A stretch of DNA of 64,000 nt from Lepraria neglecta (taxonomy: Eukaryota > Ascomycota > Lecanoromycetes > Lecanorales > Stereocaulaceae): assembly GCA_033220425.1 (NCBI GenBank), contig CM065647.1, forward strand, positions 5,704,001 to 5,768,000. Reading direction: 5' to 3'. The position numbers were made by a program, and so were the translations under genes. The notes under the pieces were generated by a model that worked only from the letters and a program-made list of their open reading frames with translations, had not been told where the DNA came from and ran no database searches. Positions within the stretch are counted from its first letter, which is position 1. Every line of letters starts with the position of its first letter. Positions 1 to 12,362 of this stretch are shown here, in pieces.

Positions 1-2638
1 GGAAGATGAGATTTTCCCAAGCACCATAACTCCACAACAAGAGGTCTAAATACGAAGATTTTGCTGTACGAGTTGTTCGTCTTGTTTATGGTTACAAATT
101 TATAGTTCAAAGCGAAACTTCATCTTTGCTTGTTGCGATACTACCTGGCTGTAAAAATTGCCCCCAGCCCGAACTATTTTGGCGACACCTCGGTGGGAGG
201 CATAGCGCTAGGAGTATTGTATTGCCGTAGCGCCGGGATGGCTGCCGAAGTAACTGTTTTGGCGGGCGATCTCCGGAGCGTATCTCTGAAAAGACAAACC
301 CTATGAAGACTCACTTTGAATGGGAATCAACAGCCTTCATTGCAATACGATGAAGACTCTGTACTTACATGGATCGCGATGTCGACCCCACAATTTGGCC
401 AGTATGACTTACGTTCTGGAGACCAAGTTGGCTTGCGACAGTCCCTCCTTGTGCCTCCTACATGGCCCTTTGCAGGTCTCCCACTGCGTCACTTAATCAA
501 CGGTAGAAGGCATACTGTTGATTCCACAACACTTCGATTGGTGCCGTCAACATATGATTCTACTGTTTAAATACTCTCACATTTTTCAGGATGCCGGACG
601 AGTGTACTAGTTCAAATATCGATGCTTCGTGAGGGTATACAAATTTACAATCACGGCTTGATCAGACGCTTGAATACAGGTAAAAAAATTGAATCGAACC
701 CTGGCGGTGAATCCAGATAGGAGTCTAAGGCAGCAAGATATCGTCCGTTGCGGACTGCAGAAGAGACTGTCCTGAGTCGTCTTCCTATGCTAGAAGAGAT
801 TCGGAGTGAATTCCTCTTGTAGTGATAGCTGATCGTCCGGGAATCTACTTTATCTAAGGTCCTATTATCTATCCCTCTGCTTGGACACCGACGCCTTAGG
901 GGGAATGGAGAGGGGACTGCACCCATATCTTTCCAGCTACTAGTCACAATCCGCAAGAATCGTTTAGCAACTGCCATTCTTTCCGATGGAATACACCTTT
1001 TGGCAGCTCCTTTCACCGCTTCTTTTCGAGGCCGTCTCAAGAGTCAAACACCATAGATGACCTACGTCATACTCTCATTCAACAAATCACAGCATGCGCC
1101 TTGCTGTCCTTGCTCTTCGAACGCGAATGGTTATGCAGAAGTAAGTACCGCCTAGCCAAATTCGCTTTGATGCCAAAGCAAAGTATGGTGGCACTGTCTA
1201 GCCAATACGGGGGCCAGAATCTCATCAACGGAACTTTAGTTGCAGCATTCATAGATTTCGCCTACAAGAGGGCTGCAAGCGCATGGCGAGGCTTCACAAA
1301 GGAAATGATATACTCTTCGAATGAGGTACAGATCTTCGGTGAGAAGAAATGATATCGACACCAGGCCATAATGTATTACAACCCGTGAGCCGCAAGAGAG
1401 CTCGATCCCGACAATTTCTTACTAAAGCCCTGCAATGGTCGGAGCCTAAGCCCGTGCCGACTACGGAACAGACGAGAGTTTAGGAATGGTGTGGGATCAA
1501 TTAAGCCGTGCTGTGCTCTGACCGCAATGAACTTTGAACTGAAAATTTTCTCGTGTAAAGTGAAGTTTGTTTTGGGTCTTTCACCAACTGCCTGCTTCGG
1601 AGAACAGCTCTAGAAGTAGACCAATAGCATATAGAATTCACAGATCCAAGCTAGAGATAATCGTATGGTGGTGAGGGGAACGAATGTCATGCAGGCTTCA
1701 GCATATACCAAGCCCTAAAGCATCCGTGCAGGTTTAATCCCTGCAACCCTCGTGGTCCCTAGAAGCTTGGCGCTTCTCCTCCAGCTTCCATTAGGGCCTT
1801 CCATTCCTTCGCTGGCCCCCCGATGTCCGACATCGCATGAGACGCTCTCAGCGCTCCATTCATACGCAACTCTACGCTCCCTAATCTCTTACATTCGTGT
1901 ATACTTGCTCTACTATACCTTACCCTGTCCTTGGGGGCGCCGAACACCTCGCCCATATATCGGCCTAATGCCTCGGATCTGCATAAGCTGGTGCCCAACC
2001 CCAGGCTCCCCTGAGCTTAGATTTACCTGAAGATTCCACGACCACATGACGAAGCTTTCGCACCAGATCAGAACCTTTCGCGCATTTCCATTCCGAGCCA
2101 ATAGACAACTCTGTTTCGCAGCAAGACGGCGGTCTTTGTTTCACCTGAGGCCCGGGAGCCAGGTTCAGGTACGGACGATTGCTTGTGCCAGATAAAGCCG
2201 GCCCCAACATGCTTTCAACCTCATGGCTGACAGACATCCTGCTTTATACAGCATTCGGACATCCCGATCTACTGTTAGTCCCCTGAGCTGATCCTGTCAG
2301 TGTCCAAAAAAAACACGACATTAACGGGCTTAACCCTCCTATCGTTGCTTCCCGCCGCTAGGAGACCTATCACGAACGGCAAGTCGCCAATTGCATGGGC
2401 GTCTAGTAAATGCTCGCGTGCCCTTTCGAGAGCTTAAGGAGAGGCTAAAAAGGTCGAGCTTTACCAGCCAGAACGCGGGACGGATCCGATCATCCTCGCT
2501 GTCCGCACGCATTTTGCCCGCCAATAGCGAGAGGTCCTGGATCACTACCATCATTCAGAGCGACTTCCACTTCCACAGCCAATTCTATACTTGAGTCAAA
2601 GGGGACAGCCCCGGCCCCCGCTCTCCAGAGCAGGGGCA
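1..2638. other. Intergenic stretch upstream of the HSF gene
   Basis: I see no supportable gene here. The open frames are short, overlap on both strands and match no family I recognise. Base composition is mixed, without the strong TpA bias of the decayed zones elsewhere in the window. The last few hundred bases probably hold the promoter and 5' leader of the HSF-type gene that follows. A splice-acceptor-like CCACAG at about 2573-2578 leaves open an upstream non-coding or coding exon. Confidence 0.5.
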
Positions 2639-4649
2639 ATGGGCCGAAGTCCATTCCAGGCTGACCCTCAGCAGAATGGGGGCCACAGGAATATACCTAT
2701 ACTACCTTCCACTACGAAGTCAATCGACAACATGCATGGAGATCCTATGGAGTTGACCCCGCCAGCATCTGCTATGGGGCCACCGGTACACAGCAGTCCC
2801 GAGATGGACCACCAGGGAGGAGCCAATGGAACATACGGGGATGGAATGCATGGTTACAATGGTCCAATTGCAAATGGATTGAGTGCGGCTGCGGCAACAT
2901 CATCTCAGCAACATAAAGTCGTACAGACTGCTTTTATACACAAGCTATACAAGTAGGTTGTCTTAGCGATTCACTCGGAGCTTTGTGAGCTGACAAGGTG
3001 ATCAGTATGCTGGAGGACCCCAGTATCTCTAATCTAATATCATGGTCGAACAATAACGAGAGCTTCGTCATGTCACCATCAGCCGACTTCTCCAAAGTGC
3101 TCTCGTCAGTCTTGCCACTCCATCCTACCAGTCATCGGAAAACTAACATGAGCTAGGCAATACTTCAAGCATACCAACGTTTCGTCCTTCGTTCGGCAGC
3201 TCAACATGTACGGCTTCCACAAAGGTAAGATATCGGGACCCGATAGAGTTGAAAGGACTTGGACTGATTGCGCGCACAGTCAGCGATGTCTTCCATACAG
3301 GCTCTCCCGAATCAACACTGTGGGAATTCAAGCACGGCAATGGCAACTTCAAAAGAGGTGACCTCGCAGGCCTGCGAGAGATCAAGAGAAGGGCTTCAAG
3401 ACACGCATTGATACACCGAGACTCGTTCTCTACGCCCCAGCATAAGCCCAGCGTTTCCCAACCCAGCACTCCCGCTGAACCCGTCCTGGACAGCGGCGAG
3501 GCAAGGCTTCAAAGCCTCGAGCAGAGTCTTTACGATCTGCATTCTAGACTCGTGAGGACCGAGGAGAGTAACACAGCTTTGAGCGCAAAATGCCAGGCTT
3601 TGAATGACAGTCTTGTCAAATGCCACCAGGTAAGAGAGCTTTTCTAGGATAGAATGATTAGCTGATCCATCGCAGTGGAGCCTCGAGATGTCACATCTCA
3701 TCATGTCCTTGATTCCAGATCTTAATAATCCTGTGAGGCAAGATGGTATGCCTCTCTCGTTGCTTCTTGCAAGCCTGCATTTCCATACTAAATTAAAGTA
3801 GCGTCAAATCTGGAACGAGATATTGCAAGGCAGATAGACATGACACGCAGCTACGAAGATCCTCACGAGTCGTTGCTCTCTGGCAAGCAACCATACTTCT
3901 CAAGTATGGCATTAAATGCCGAGCCTGTATCACCACGCCAAGTTCCTATCGACGAGCGACGCCCTTCATTACACGCCTTCCTACCCCGTCCAAATACCTT
4001 TAGGCCTCAGGCTCCTGCTGCCCAAAACAATATGCCGATGCCACAGCGTCGATATGGTTCCATTGGAACTGCAAATCCTCTACCAAATTACGTCCGCCCC
4101 ATGCACACTCAGACCCAGATGCATCAACCTCCTGCTCAGCATCCACTGTCAATAATTTCAGAGCCTCCAGGTCCCAACATGGGCCGCCGTCACACATCCG
4201 CAGACATTCGAGTTCCTGGCTGGCCCGGTCATAGCACAGGAACAGCAACTGGCTCCCCGCTAACATCTGGACAATCATCAGGGCACTGGCCCTCTTCACC
4301 AACCCAAGGACCAGTTCCCGGCGACCAGAACATTCGCGACCAGCTTGCATCCTACGAGCTTGGTGCGCCACGCAAATCATTCAACGTACATCAAACCACA
4401 CCACCACTAACAAGCAACGACCCTACACCGCCGGCAGTCAACTTTGATAACCAAAGCCACTGGTCTAATCCTAACCCCTTTGGAGGTTCGAAACCCCAAT
4501 TTCAGTCCAGACTTCTTGACTCGGCGCCGCCGACGAGGAGATCGAGCATGCAGAGTAATGTGCACACGCTGCTGAATCATCCTTCGGAGACGGTCGAGAG
4601 GGAAGAGGATGATTTTGGGGATGATCGGAAGAGGAAGAGAATGCAGTGA
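2639..4649 (+). CDS. HSF-type transcription factor, Sfl1/Mga1-like
   Basis: A DNA-binding regulator of the heat-shock-factor fold, most like the fungal Sfl1/Mga1 branch that controls adhesion and morphogenesis. I infer six exons: 2639-2952, 3006-3104, 3157-3224, 3280-3629, 3676-3745 and 3799-4649. They sum to 1752 nt, an exact 583-codon frame. All introns are GT-AG. The HSF domain spans about residues 93-200, with the helix signature SFVRQLNMYGFHKV formed across the third intron. A short coiled coil (about residues 227-277, RLQSLEQS onward) fits trimerisation. The rest is Pro/Gln/Ser-rich and probably disordered, ending in an acidic-basic tail. The ATG at 2639 is the first in frame, but translation is open further upstream, so the start is less certain. 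The gene looks intact. Confidence 0.9.
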
Positions 4650-5127
4650 GCGCCTTTTGTTGTGATATATGTATAGAATCCTTGATTTACTACTAGTGAC
4701 GGTTGGCATATGAGGAAGCTTGGAGTATATTTGGGCATGGAAAAGCATAGCGATACCTTCTAGGAGCTGCGGTGAAGGTCTGGAAATGTCCATGTGTAAA
4801 TTCTGGAATTAATCAAGCAAATAGAGCTGACTATAAGGTCGAACATTTGAACGAACTTAATACTACAACACGGAGATTTTTTCATCGAAATTGGCCTGGC
4901 AACACTACGAGGCTCCTGGTGAGCAGAAACGTGCCTAGTTTTATGTTGTTTCTCATTCGCAGAACACTAGACCTCCTCATCTATCTCTGCTAAATTCCTT
5001 AGTGCTTGCTATAACACGAGCTCTTCACTGCGTACAACGGTTCTCTACTTTCCATGCTGCTGAGTTCTGCACAAATCTCCGGCAACTTACCCTCAGTACC
5101 ACCAGATAGTGTTTTGACCAGACCTCC
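4650..5127. other. Intergenic, HSF 3' flank to BTB start
   Basis: No gene is visible. It should contain the 3' untranslated region of the HSF gene and the promoter of the BTB-like gene. Confidence 0.5.
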
Positions 5128-6139
5128 ATGGATTGGGTAAGTGACCAACCTCTCTTGATTAAAGACCTTGTAGCTAACCCATGATGCTGAGTAGCAATCT
5201 GCGGCTCCAGATCCTAATCCTGATCAACCCGACGGGATTATTATCTCTCCCATGCCACATCTCGACGGCAAGACTCTAGAAATCGCAACAGATTTTCGCA
5301 ACAGGCCTATCATTTTTGTTGTTCATGAGCATCTCATCCGTTCAATTTCCAGCCTTGTGGACCATATTCGCCCTGGGAATGATGATCGTCCACTCACGCT
5401 TCGTATCAAGAAAGATGCTCCTTACAAGAAGCCGCAGACACTGCACTTGTTCGTGCACTGGCTTTACCACAACCAAATTCCTGCTATCGAGGAAGAGCCC
5501 GTCTATCATGATCTGGATATGGAAATTGAAGACATAAAAGACAAACGATTGCGGTTAAAGATCAAAGATCAAAGATCAAAGGTATTCGCAAAGTGTTCCT
5601 ATAGTTTAGCATAGGGGCTTGCAAAGACGCTCTGGAAAAGAAGCGATGCCAGCTTGACGACGCCCTCCAACTACTGGCCGATCAGGAAGTACTGCCAAAT
5701 CAACAGGAAAGGATCCAATTAGACAACTCCGATTTCAGCCACCTACTCGACTTGTACTTCCTAGCGGCAGACTGCCCGTGCTCAAAAACGTAGTCATCGA
5801 CCACTTAATCGACGCATTTTTCAACCACGAGATTTCACTAAATCGTTCCAAAGGCATCTACCGCCACACCGAGGAGGGCGATCAGTTACGGTGCTTATGG
5901 ACCGATTTCTGTCTATGGCAGATCCACGAGGCTCACCTCCGGTTCGAGGCGGATTACCACTGGCTCCATCCCGCTTTTCTGAGGGAATTGAATGCAACAC
6001 ATATAGCGATTCGTGATAAGCCTGTCTTCGACACTCCGCTATACCAGGCGGATCCGGCCGCTTACCATCAATGTGACGAGGGGAGTGGGCGGTGCTGCTG
6101 TGGGAGCTTGTTTGAGGGTGATGGTTATGAACATCGTTG
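5128..6139 (+). pseudogene. BTB/POZ-domain protein with frame damage
   Basis: A three-codon first exon (ATG at 5128, donor GTAAGT at 5137) splices to 5195 and gives M-D-W-Q-S-A-A-P. The N-terminal half has the fungal BTB pattern: a segment around FVVHEHLIRS, then a LHLFVHWLYHNQIP helix pair. These proteins usually act as protein-interaction adaptors. Two breaks are seen. Near 5581-5614 the frame runs into a TAG beside a tandem AAAGATC repeat. Near 5770-5780 a one-base shift separates the frame ending LDLYFLAADC from the one carrying LKNVVIDHLIDAFF. The C-terminal part (5778-6139) is well preserved and Cys-rich at its end. It is either a young pseudogene or contains base-call errors. An unusual intron could explain the first break but not the second. 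Confidence 0.6.
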
Positions 6140-6475
6140 AGATTATCTGCAGGAGAAGGACAATGTGCAGAATGTGAAGTGAAGGGTCATGCTTTCGGCC
6201 TAGGAAGCTCGAGGAATTGCTGTAGTTGCGCAAAACACCTTTTTGCGAGGGAATCCTCAGACCGAGAGGTGGAATGTATACCGAATGGCTTCATCTTCGG
6301 CGATCCAAAGGTAATTCGTAAGAGTTTGAATGGTTCTTTATGATCGTTAGACAGGCACAGCTTAGACGGGGAAAGCAGCAGGGACATCACTGGGGCATTA
6401 AGTCTTTCCAATGCGTAGGATTTCCCACTCGTCACCTTATTAATCTTGCAGCCATCGATAGATGTGCAACCATTG

Positions 6476-7203
6476 TCAGGTAGCAGAATACAATTTTTCA
6501 TCAACACCTATCTGGTTCTTCCTCTTCTTGCTCTTCTTGTGCTTCTTCCGTGAGCGATCTGCCAGGACCTCGTCAAGGTAGTTACTTGCTCTCTTCGGCG
6601 GTCGAGGAGACCCGGCTTGCCCGTCTACCTTAGGCACCTCTGATTCCGCCGCATCGTCTTCGTCAGGGTCAATACTTTGTTGAATAGGCTTCTTTGGAGT
6701 AGCATTCTTCGACTTCCCAAGTGAAGACCGTCCTCCATCATCTTCACTATCCTCCTTCGCTTGCTGCTTCGACTGGGTTGGACGTGGCTTGCTCCCAATT
6801 AGTAGCGGCTTTGAGTGCGCTTCGTTGTCCTCGCGCTTTCTCTTCCCATCTGCATGCTTTCTTGCATAGTCCCTGCCCAGTAGTTGCTCCCGTAGCTTGT
6901 CATTCGATGACAGCTTTTCCCTCTTCACTTCCTCATCCTTTGGTACAACAGCACCCATTCCCAATCTAAAACCCTCAGCCCGGTTTATAAGAACTTATCG
7001 CAGACCGATGCCGACATACACTTCAGGGCCCGGTATAAACATATCTTGCTCCTCCCTATCGATTTCCTCCTCTGATTTCGCACTCGGTAGCGCCTCGGCA
7101 GATCGTGGTGGAAGCCATGATGCGATTAGGCGCTGAGTTTTGGCTAGGGCGATGTTGTTTCTACTTAGGACGATATCGGCTTCTGACGTAGCTAGGGCCA
7201 TGG
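6476..7203 (-). CDS. Small basic conserved protein (DUF3245-like), one in-frame stop
   Basis: Reading leftward from an ATG at about 7203, one frame runs through MTMALATSEADIVLSRNNIA, meets a TAA at 6995-6997, then continues in the same frame to 6476. The C-terminal half is highly charged, with a lysine/arginine-rich tail (KKHKKSKKRK), as in nuclear or nucleolar proteins. The N-terminal pattern of an ALAKTQRLIASWLPP segment followed by acidic linkers recalls the fungal DUF3245 family; that assignment is tentative. No GT-AG intron I tried removes the stop and keeps frame. The TAA could derive from CAA by a C-to-T change. So the gene may be a recent nonsense allele, or make a 70-residue product. 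Confidence 0.5.
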
Positions 7204-7383
7204 TCATGTTTCATTGAAATTGTTGAAGATTTTCAAGATGGTGGTTGCATGAAGCGCGAATTGTTCCAACGGCCTCGGCAAAACTTGCCGTGCCTGGAAG
7301 CTATCTCCAACCAACCTCGAAAGACTCCGCTCCTCTTCATCCATTGCTAAAGCCACGCACTTGCTCCACTAGTGCTTGTCACA

Positions 7384-9164
7384 ATGTACAAGCTTGCTCG
7401 CAGTAGGCCATCGGCCGCTGCTTTGAGAGCTGCCAAGGTCCGAGCAATGACATTCCCTCTGTGAAGCTCAAGCAACACTGACAAACAACAGCAAAACACG
7501 GCTGCTAGGAGCTCCGCATTACAACAGAAGCGATTTCTTTCGATACACGAATACCTCTCCGCGAACCTACTGAAGACCGTGAGTTGGGAAGACCTATGGG
7601 CTGGAGACTGGGCTCACGATTGGTAGTATGGCATCGGTGTACCAAAGGGAGAGGTCGCCCGTACTGCGGCAGAAGCGGAGAAGATTGCCAAGAATATCGG
7701 TATGGGTTGATTGATACTGGGTGTAACATGGATACTAGACTGCTAAGAACATTCTAGGCGGAGATGACATGGTCATCAAAGCACAAGTCCTGGCTGGTGG
7801 ACGAGGAAAGGGAACATTTGACAATGGCTTGAAGGGAGGAGTGAGAGTGATCTACTCGTACGGGATCCCCTACACCCACGCATTTCAAAGAGCTTCCCAG
7901 TCACTGACTACAATACTTCTACAGATCCACTGAAGCCAAGATGTTCGCAGATCAGATGATCGGCCATAAGCTCGTCACCAAACAAACTGGCGCAGCAGGC
8001 CGTCTCTGCAATGCTGTCTACATCTGCGAACGCAAATTCGCCCGCCGAGAGTTCTACCTCGCCATCCTCATGGATCGCCAGTCACAAGCCCCCGTCATCA
8101 TAGCTTCGTCACAAGGAGGAATGGATATTGAGACTGTCGCCAAGGAGTCACCTGAAGCTATTATCACCACCAACGTCGACATTCATAAGGGTGTTACGGA
8201 TGACATTGCACGGAACATTGCTACGGAGTTGGGCTTCTCCGAGCAGTGCATTGAAGATGCTAAGAGCACAATTCAGAAGCTGTACAAAGTGTTTATGGAG
8301 AAGGATGCCACCCAGATCGAGATCAACCCGCTTTCGGAGACTTCGGATCATCAGGTGTTGGCTATGGACGCGAAGCTCACGTTCGATGACAACGCGGAGT
8401 TCAGGCAGAAAGAGGTCTTCTCGTGGAGAGATCGAACGCAGGAGGATGCAGATGAGGTCAAGGCTGCTGAGTATGATCCACTCCACATCCAACAACGATA
8501 AGAGTCTCGCGGCTAAGCCATCTAGATCCGGTCTCAACTTCATCAAGCTCGACGGCGATATTGGGTGCCTGGGTATATATTGTATGTGTCCAACGAGAGC
8601 TTCTGCTAACGCGATCTGCAGTCAATGGCGCTGGTCTTGCAATGGCTACCATGGATATTATCAAGCTGAACGGCGGATCACCGGCCAACTTCCTCGATGT
8701 CGGCGGCGGCGCTACTCCTCAAGCTATCAAGCAAGCCTTCGACCTCATCACCAGCGATCCCAAAGTCACAGCCATCTTCGTCAACATCTTCGGTGGTATC
8801 GTCCGATGTGATGCTATTGCGCAAGGTCTCATCAGTGTGGTACAGAGCATGAACCTGCGGACACCGATTGTGGCGAGGTTGCAGGGGACGAATATGGAGC
8901 TGGCCGCAAAATTGATCAATGAATCCGGCCTGAAGATCTTCTCGATTGAGGATTTGCAAAGTGCGGCGGAGAAGAGTGTGCAGTTTTCGAAAGTTGTCAA
9001 GATGGGTAAGCAAACTTCGGGTTTCTTATTGAATGGCGTTGGCTGACCGGTATTTTAGCGAGAGAAATTGATGGTAAGCAAACAAGAATAGACCCCTACC
9101 TCGTGTGCACTTTACTGACGATAGGGTCGTTGCAGTTGGCGTTGAGTTCAACTTGGGTTTGTAG
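7384..9164 (+). CDS. LSC2: Succinyl-CoA ligase beta subunit, mitochondrial
   Basis: Beta subunit of the TCA-cycle enzyme that converts succinyl-CoA to succinate with formation of ATP or GTP in the mitochondrial matrix. Nine exons are inferred: 7384-7437, 7492-7578, 7627-7699, 7758-7857, 7925-8470, 8526-8572, 8622-9005, 9059-9073 and 9136-9164. They total 1335 nt, giving 444 aa, close to the yeast protein. The N-terminus is basic and hydroxylated without acidic residues, as for a matrix-targeting peptide. The ATP-grasp half includes [10 protein letters not shown] and [10 protein letters not shown]. The C-terminal ligase half carries [18 protein letters not shown] and [10 protein letters not shown]. 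Every splice is GT-AG and restores family sequence, for example KAAE-SGLNFIK across 8471-8525. It is intact and probably constitutive. Confidence 0.95.
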
Positions 9165-9553
9165 CCTCGCCGACTGGTAAACTAGCGGTGATATGGCTTT
9201 CTCCTTAGTTTCCCCCTCTACCTGTAAATCCTACAACTATGAGCGTTGGAATGACTATCATTGACATTTGCCTTGCTCTTGTTTATAAATTTCGTGCCTA
9301 CCTATAGCATGTTTGTCAAGTAGTCATCAAGTCTACTTCCCGATAGTGCCTGTCGACTGATCCCGAAAGTTCTACATCCAGACCCCAGACAACAGAGCAA
9401 TCTGATTCCTGTTAAAAATTGAGATATTACTGCATCTGCCAACAGCAATCTTTGGCTGAGTCTGCGTCCATATGCCATCTGTCTCCTCCGTCTTCTCTTC
9501 ATAGATCATTTACTTAGCCTCAGCGTGCTCCACAGTGTCCACCACCAGCTCTA
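9165..9553. other. Intergenic, downstream of LSC2
   Basis: About 390 bases follow the LSC2 stop. They probably hold its 3' untranslated region. I see no gene. Confidence 0.5.
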
Positions 9554-10673
9554 TTGCCTCCAAGTCTACCCCCAGTCCGCTTCCGCATCACCCTTCCTCC
9601 TGGGCAAGCCCTCATCGCAAGAACCGTCCCGCTCTCTGATGAGCACGTTGGTAACGAAGTAGACTTCCTGCGCCTATTCGGAACCCTCCTCCCCCGTGGA
9701 TATTGTTATGATGTCAAGGCGGGATGGACTGTCTACTAGCGGGGCGAAAAGCGGAAACAGAAGCCGGGCAATGTTTTGAATACATTAGACGAGGCCTGGC
9801 AGGCGAATGAGAGAGTGATCGTATATGCGAGCTCTTTGAAGATGGAAGATGATGCGAATGGTAGTGAGGATGTGGATGTGACAGCAGTTGAAAGCTAGGC
9901 CGGGACGCGGCAAGGAGAATGCGAAGCAATCTCAAGCCCGCCGTGGTCGACCCCCTAGGCCATCCAGAGACGTCCCGGCAGCAGCGTCTGATCAATCTAT
10001 GGACATTGATCAGCTACAGTCACGGCCCTCCACTTCTACCGCTACTCCTGCTAGTACGATGAGGCAAATGTCGGTCACTATACCGGCTGCCGTACTTGGT
10101 GACCCTTGTGAAGGTGGAGATGAAACTAAAGCACTGGTTCCTATTCAGGGAAGTATCGGCAGTCACCAGTGGAAGGGTGAGGGCTTGCAAGGGGGAGTAT
10201 CAGAGAAGACACAGGATGAAGCTGCTTTGGATGGAGAGAGGGTTCGTGCTCCTTTGGGCAAAGGTAGGGGAACACCAGGACCGCGGGTCCTGTCTCCCAA
10301 TCCCGGCTTGGAAAGAAATGCAAGTTGCGAGGGAAGCACCGGCGCAGCGGCGGCGGGTCAAAACCCGTTCGATCCAATGACCCCGATATCTACGTTGGGC
10401 CATGGTGAAGAAGAATTTGGTGAGAAAGCCGCTTTACGCGTTCTCGGGCAGGAGAACCTGACGAAGGTGCAACTCGCTCAAGGCACACCCACCACGTTAT
10501 CAAGTTATGGAACATCAGCAGCTTCTGAATCCCAGCAGCCAAATGATGTAAGCCCAGTGCACAGCAGCCAGGGTGCCGGAAATGAAGATTTTGAGGAGGC
10601 TAAAGGGGACGTCGACCATCATATCAACAATATAAGTGGAGGTGACTTGGAGGTTCCTGGAGAAGTCATCTAG
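9554..10673 (+). pseudogene. Unrecognised open stretch, probably a decayed gene
   Basis: Two partly overlapping frames. The first (9554-9898) reads VRFRITLPPGQALIARTVP and on through QKPGNVLNTLDEAWQ, with one in-frame TAG near 9737. The second (9888-10673) is a 260-residue low-complexity reading rich in Gly, Ser, Pro and Glu, with a basic RGRPPRPSR motif that resembles an AT-hook. Neither frame begins with ATG where it opens; the first ATG in the second frame is near 9999 (MDID). I do not recognise a family. It may be one gene whose parts are joined by an intron or a frameshift. It passes directly into a TpA-rich decayed stretch, so it could be the less mutated half of the same locus. Function unknown. 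Confidence 0.35.
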
Positions 10674-10679
10674 AACGCT

Positions 10680-11640
10680 CAGTATCTTTCTCGAATTTAG
10701 TTAGAGCGGCTCTAAAAATAGAACGATCTAGTGCCTAGTCGGATAGCCAGGATGGTACTTTAATAGACTGTGATCTAGTTCGGTAGTCTCGGGCACCTAG
10801 AATACGGCCTTACTAGGTAGGTCTGAAATTATTCTTGACAAGATAAGAAATAACGTAGCGAGTAAGATTACTAACGGCCTCAGCATAGAAGTATTCTGAC
10901 TTAATGAATTCGTTAAGCTAGAAAGCGATAATGATAGTATTACGGCTGACCGGGTTATAGCTCGAGGAAGCTACGGTAAAGACCTTTTAAGGAGGAACGC
11001 GTAGTATAGATTCTTTTCCCGGCAAGTGCCTGTAATACTCGACGAGCTTGAGGTGTTAGTGTAGACAGAAGTAGTACTGAGATAGCTAGGGCTTATAGAG
11101 GCTTTAGGGTAGGGTCTGCTTGATAAAGCTTCAGAGGAGCTACTAGCGTAGCGGAAGGACAAGGGGGACTAGGAGGACTAGTGGCTGCTGGGCAGCTGGT
11201 ACTCCGGCGTTCCTAGGAACGGCGGCGAGCTGGTTGGATCTTTGGATATCTGTCGAGCAATTGGAATGGTACTCGGCAAGACATGAGACCCGTTGCTACC
11301 ATTTGTCAAGGACAAGGAGCTTTCTATGCAATTGAATGATTAATTGGTTGAATCTTCTAAGCAAGAGAAGCTTGCTCAGCTAAAAGCTACTTGCCAAGCG
11401 CTTACTAAGCGCCGAATTCTTAACAAATAGTCTGAATTTGATTGCTGGAGAGGATGTCGTTTCGAAGAGGATAAGGAATGTCTTGGTATACGAAATAAAA
11501 TGTCTGAAAGCTGGAAAGAAACTGCTCAAAGGCTGAATAGGCAACATCAAGGTAGTTAGCTAATGATAGCCCAGAACGTATCACGAACCAGCAGGAACGG
11601 ATCTCTGAAGTTTTGACCCATATGGTGCAATTTCAAATCC
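10680..11640 (+). repeat. TpA-rich, RIP-like decayed coding remnant
   Basis: Composition changes sharply at about 10,680 to TAG/TTA-rich sequence. Over roughly 11,020-11,560 one forward frame still reads like protein (segments such as PVILDELEVLV and QEKLAQLKATCQALTKRR) but is broken repeatedly. This is the pattern expected of a repeat copy hit by RIP. The parent family is not recognised. It may be a transposable-element gene or a duplicated host gene. I treat it as a fossil. Confidence 0.45.
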
Positions 11641-12362
11641 ATCATGTACTCGATCTTATTCCACTTTAATTCGCATAAAACGGGACGCTCTAAATCCACC
11701 CAACCCCAGCTACTTCCTCCGTATACGACACGAAGCCAGTATGTCTACTTGTGACTGTGGTCGCCGTTTTGGCGATCCGAGATGGGGGAGCCAAGAGTGG
11801 ATTGGGGGAGCCGGAAGTAGATAGGGGGCCAAAGGATGACTAGTTTGGCGATGGATGGTTCGAGTCCTTTGGATTAGGAAATTGATAGGGCCCGTTCGTT
11901 CCATATCTGCTCTTAGATGTGAGCTCCAGTACGAGGTCACAGCGTGAGGAAATTCATATATAAGATGACGAATAAATGAAGGTTGAGAGAAAAACCAAGA
12001 GGATGCTCGGACTGCGAAGGAAGGGAGATGTGGATATAAATTTTACGTGACAGCGTAATTCATCATTTACTTCTGTGGCTTGAGTCATATTCAGCTTATC
12101 CCAGAATATTACTCTTTATCACGTCTTACTACATGCAAAGTTGACGATAAGAGTAGATGAGAATTTTCATTGAACCGTATTAATAAGGAAACCAACGTAG
12201 TAAAGACGACTTGTTTCAGGCCGTTATCCTATTTCTGTTTTGCATGGGCTTGTGCCGGTCATAATGATGTGCATTATAAGATCGAAGACTTAACCTTTTC
12301 CGAAATGCAGAGCTTGTTCTCAAAATCCAAGGTTTAGGAGAACACCTCGACCTTAATGCTTT
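11641..12362. other. Intergenic, no gene seen
   Basis: No supportable reading frame. Near 11,770-11,830 a short G-rich phrase (gggggagcc) occurs twice about 40 bases apart, as a weak direct repeat. The sequence becomes AT-richer towards 12,300, where the 3' end of the next gene on the reverse strand lies. Confidence 0.4.

Noticed and set aside
651-1040. 129-codon reverse-strand frame
   Set aside because: No ATG-supported context, no family similarity, and irregular composition.
1722-1748. tRNA-like T-arm (GCAGG TTTAATC CCTGC) followed by a pyrimidine-rich acceptor-like end
   Set aside because: No anticodon arm with a 7-nt loop can be folded in the preceding 40 bases, and the acceptor pairing is imperfect.
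8128-8811. 227-codon frame overlapping the succinyl-CoA ligase gene
   Set aside because: Arg/Ser-rich out-of-frame shadow of the LSC2 exons.
11850-11865. Match to the tRNA B-box consensus (GGTTCGAGTCC)
   Set aside because: No A-box at the right distance and the flanking bases do not form a T-stem.
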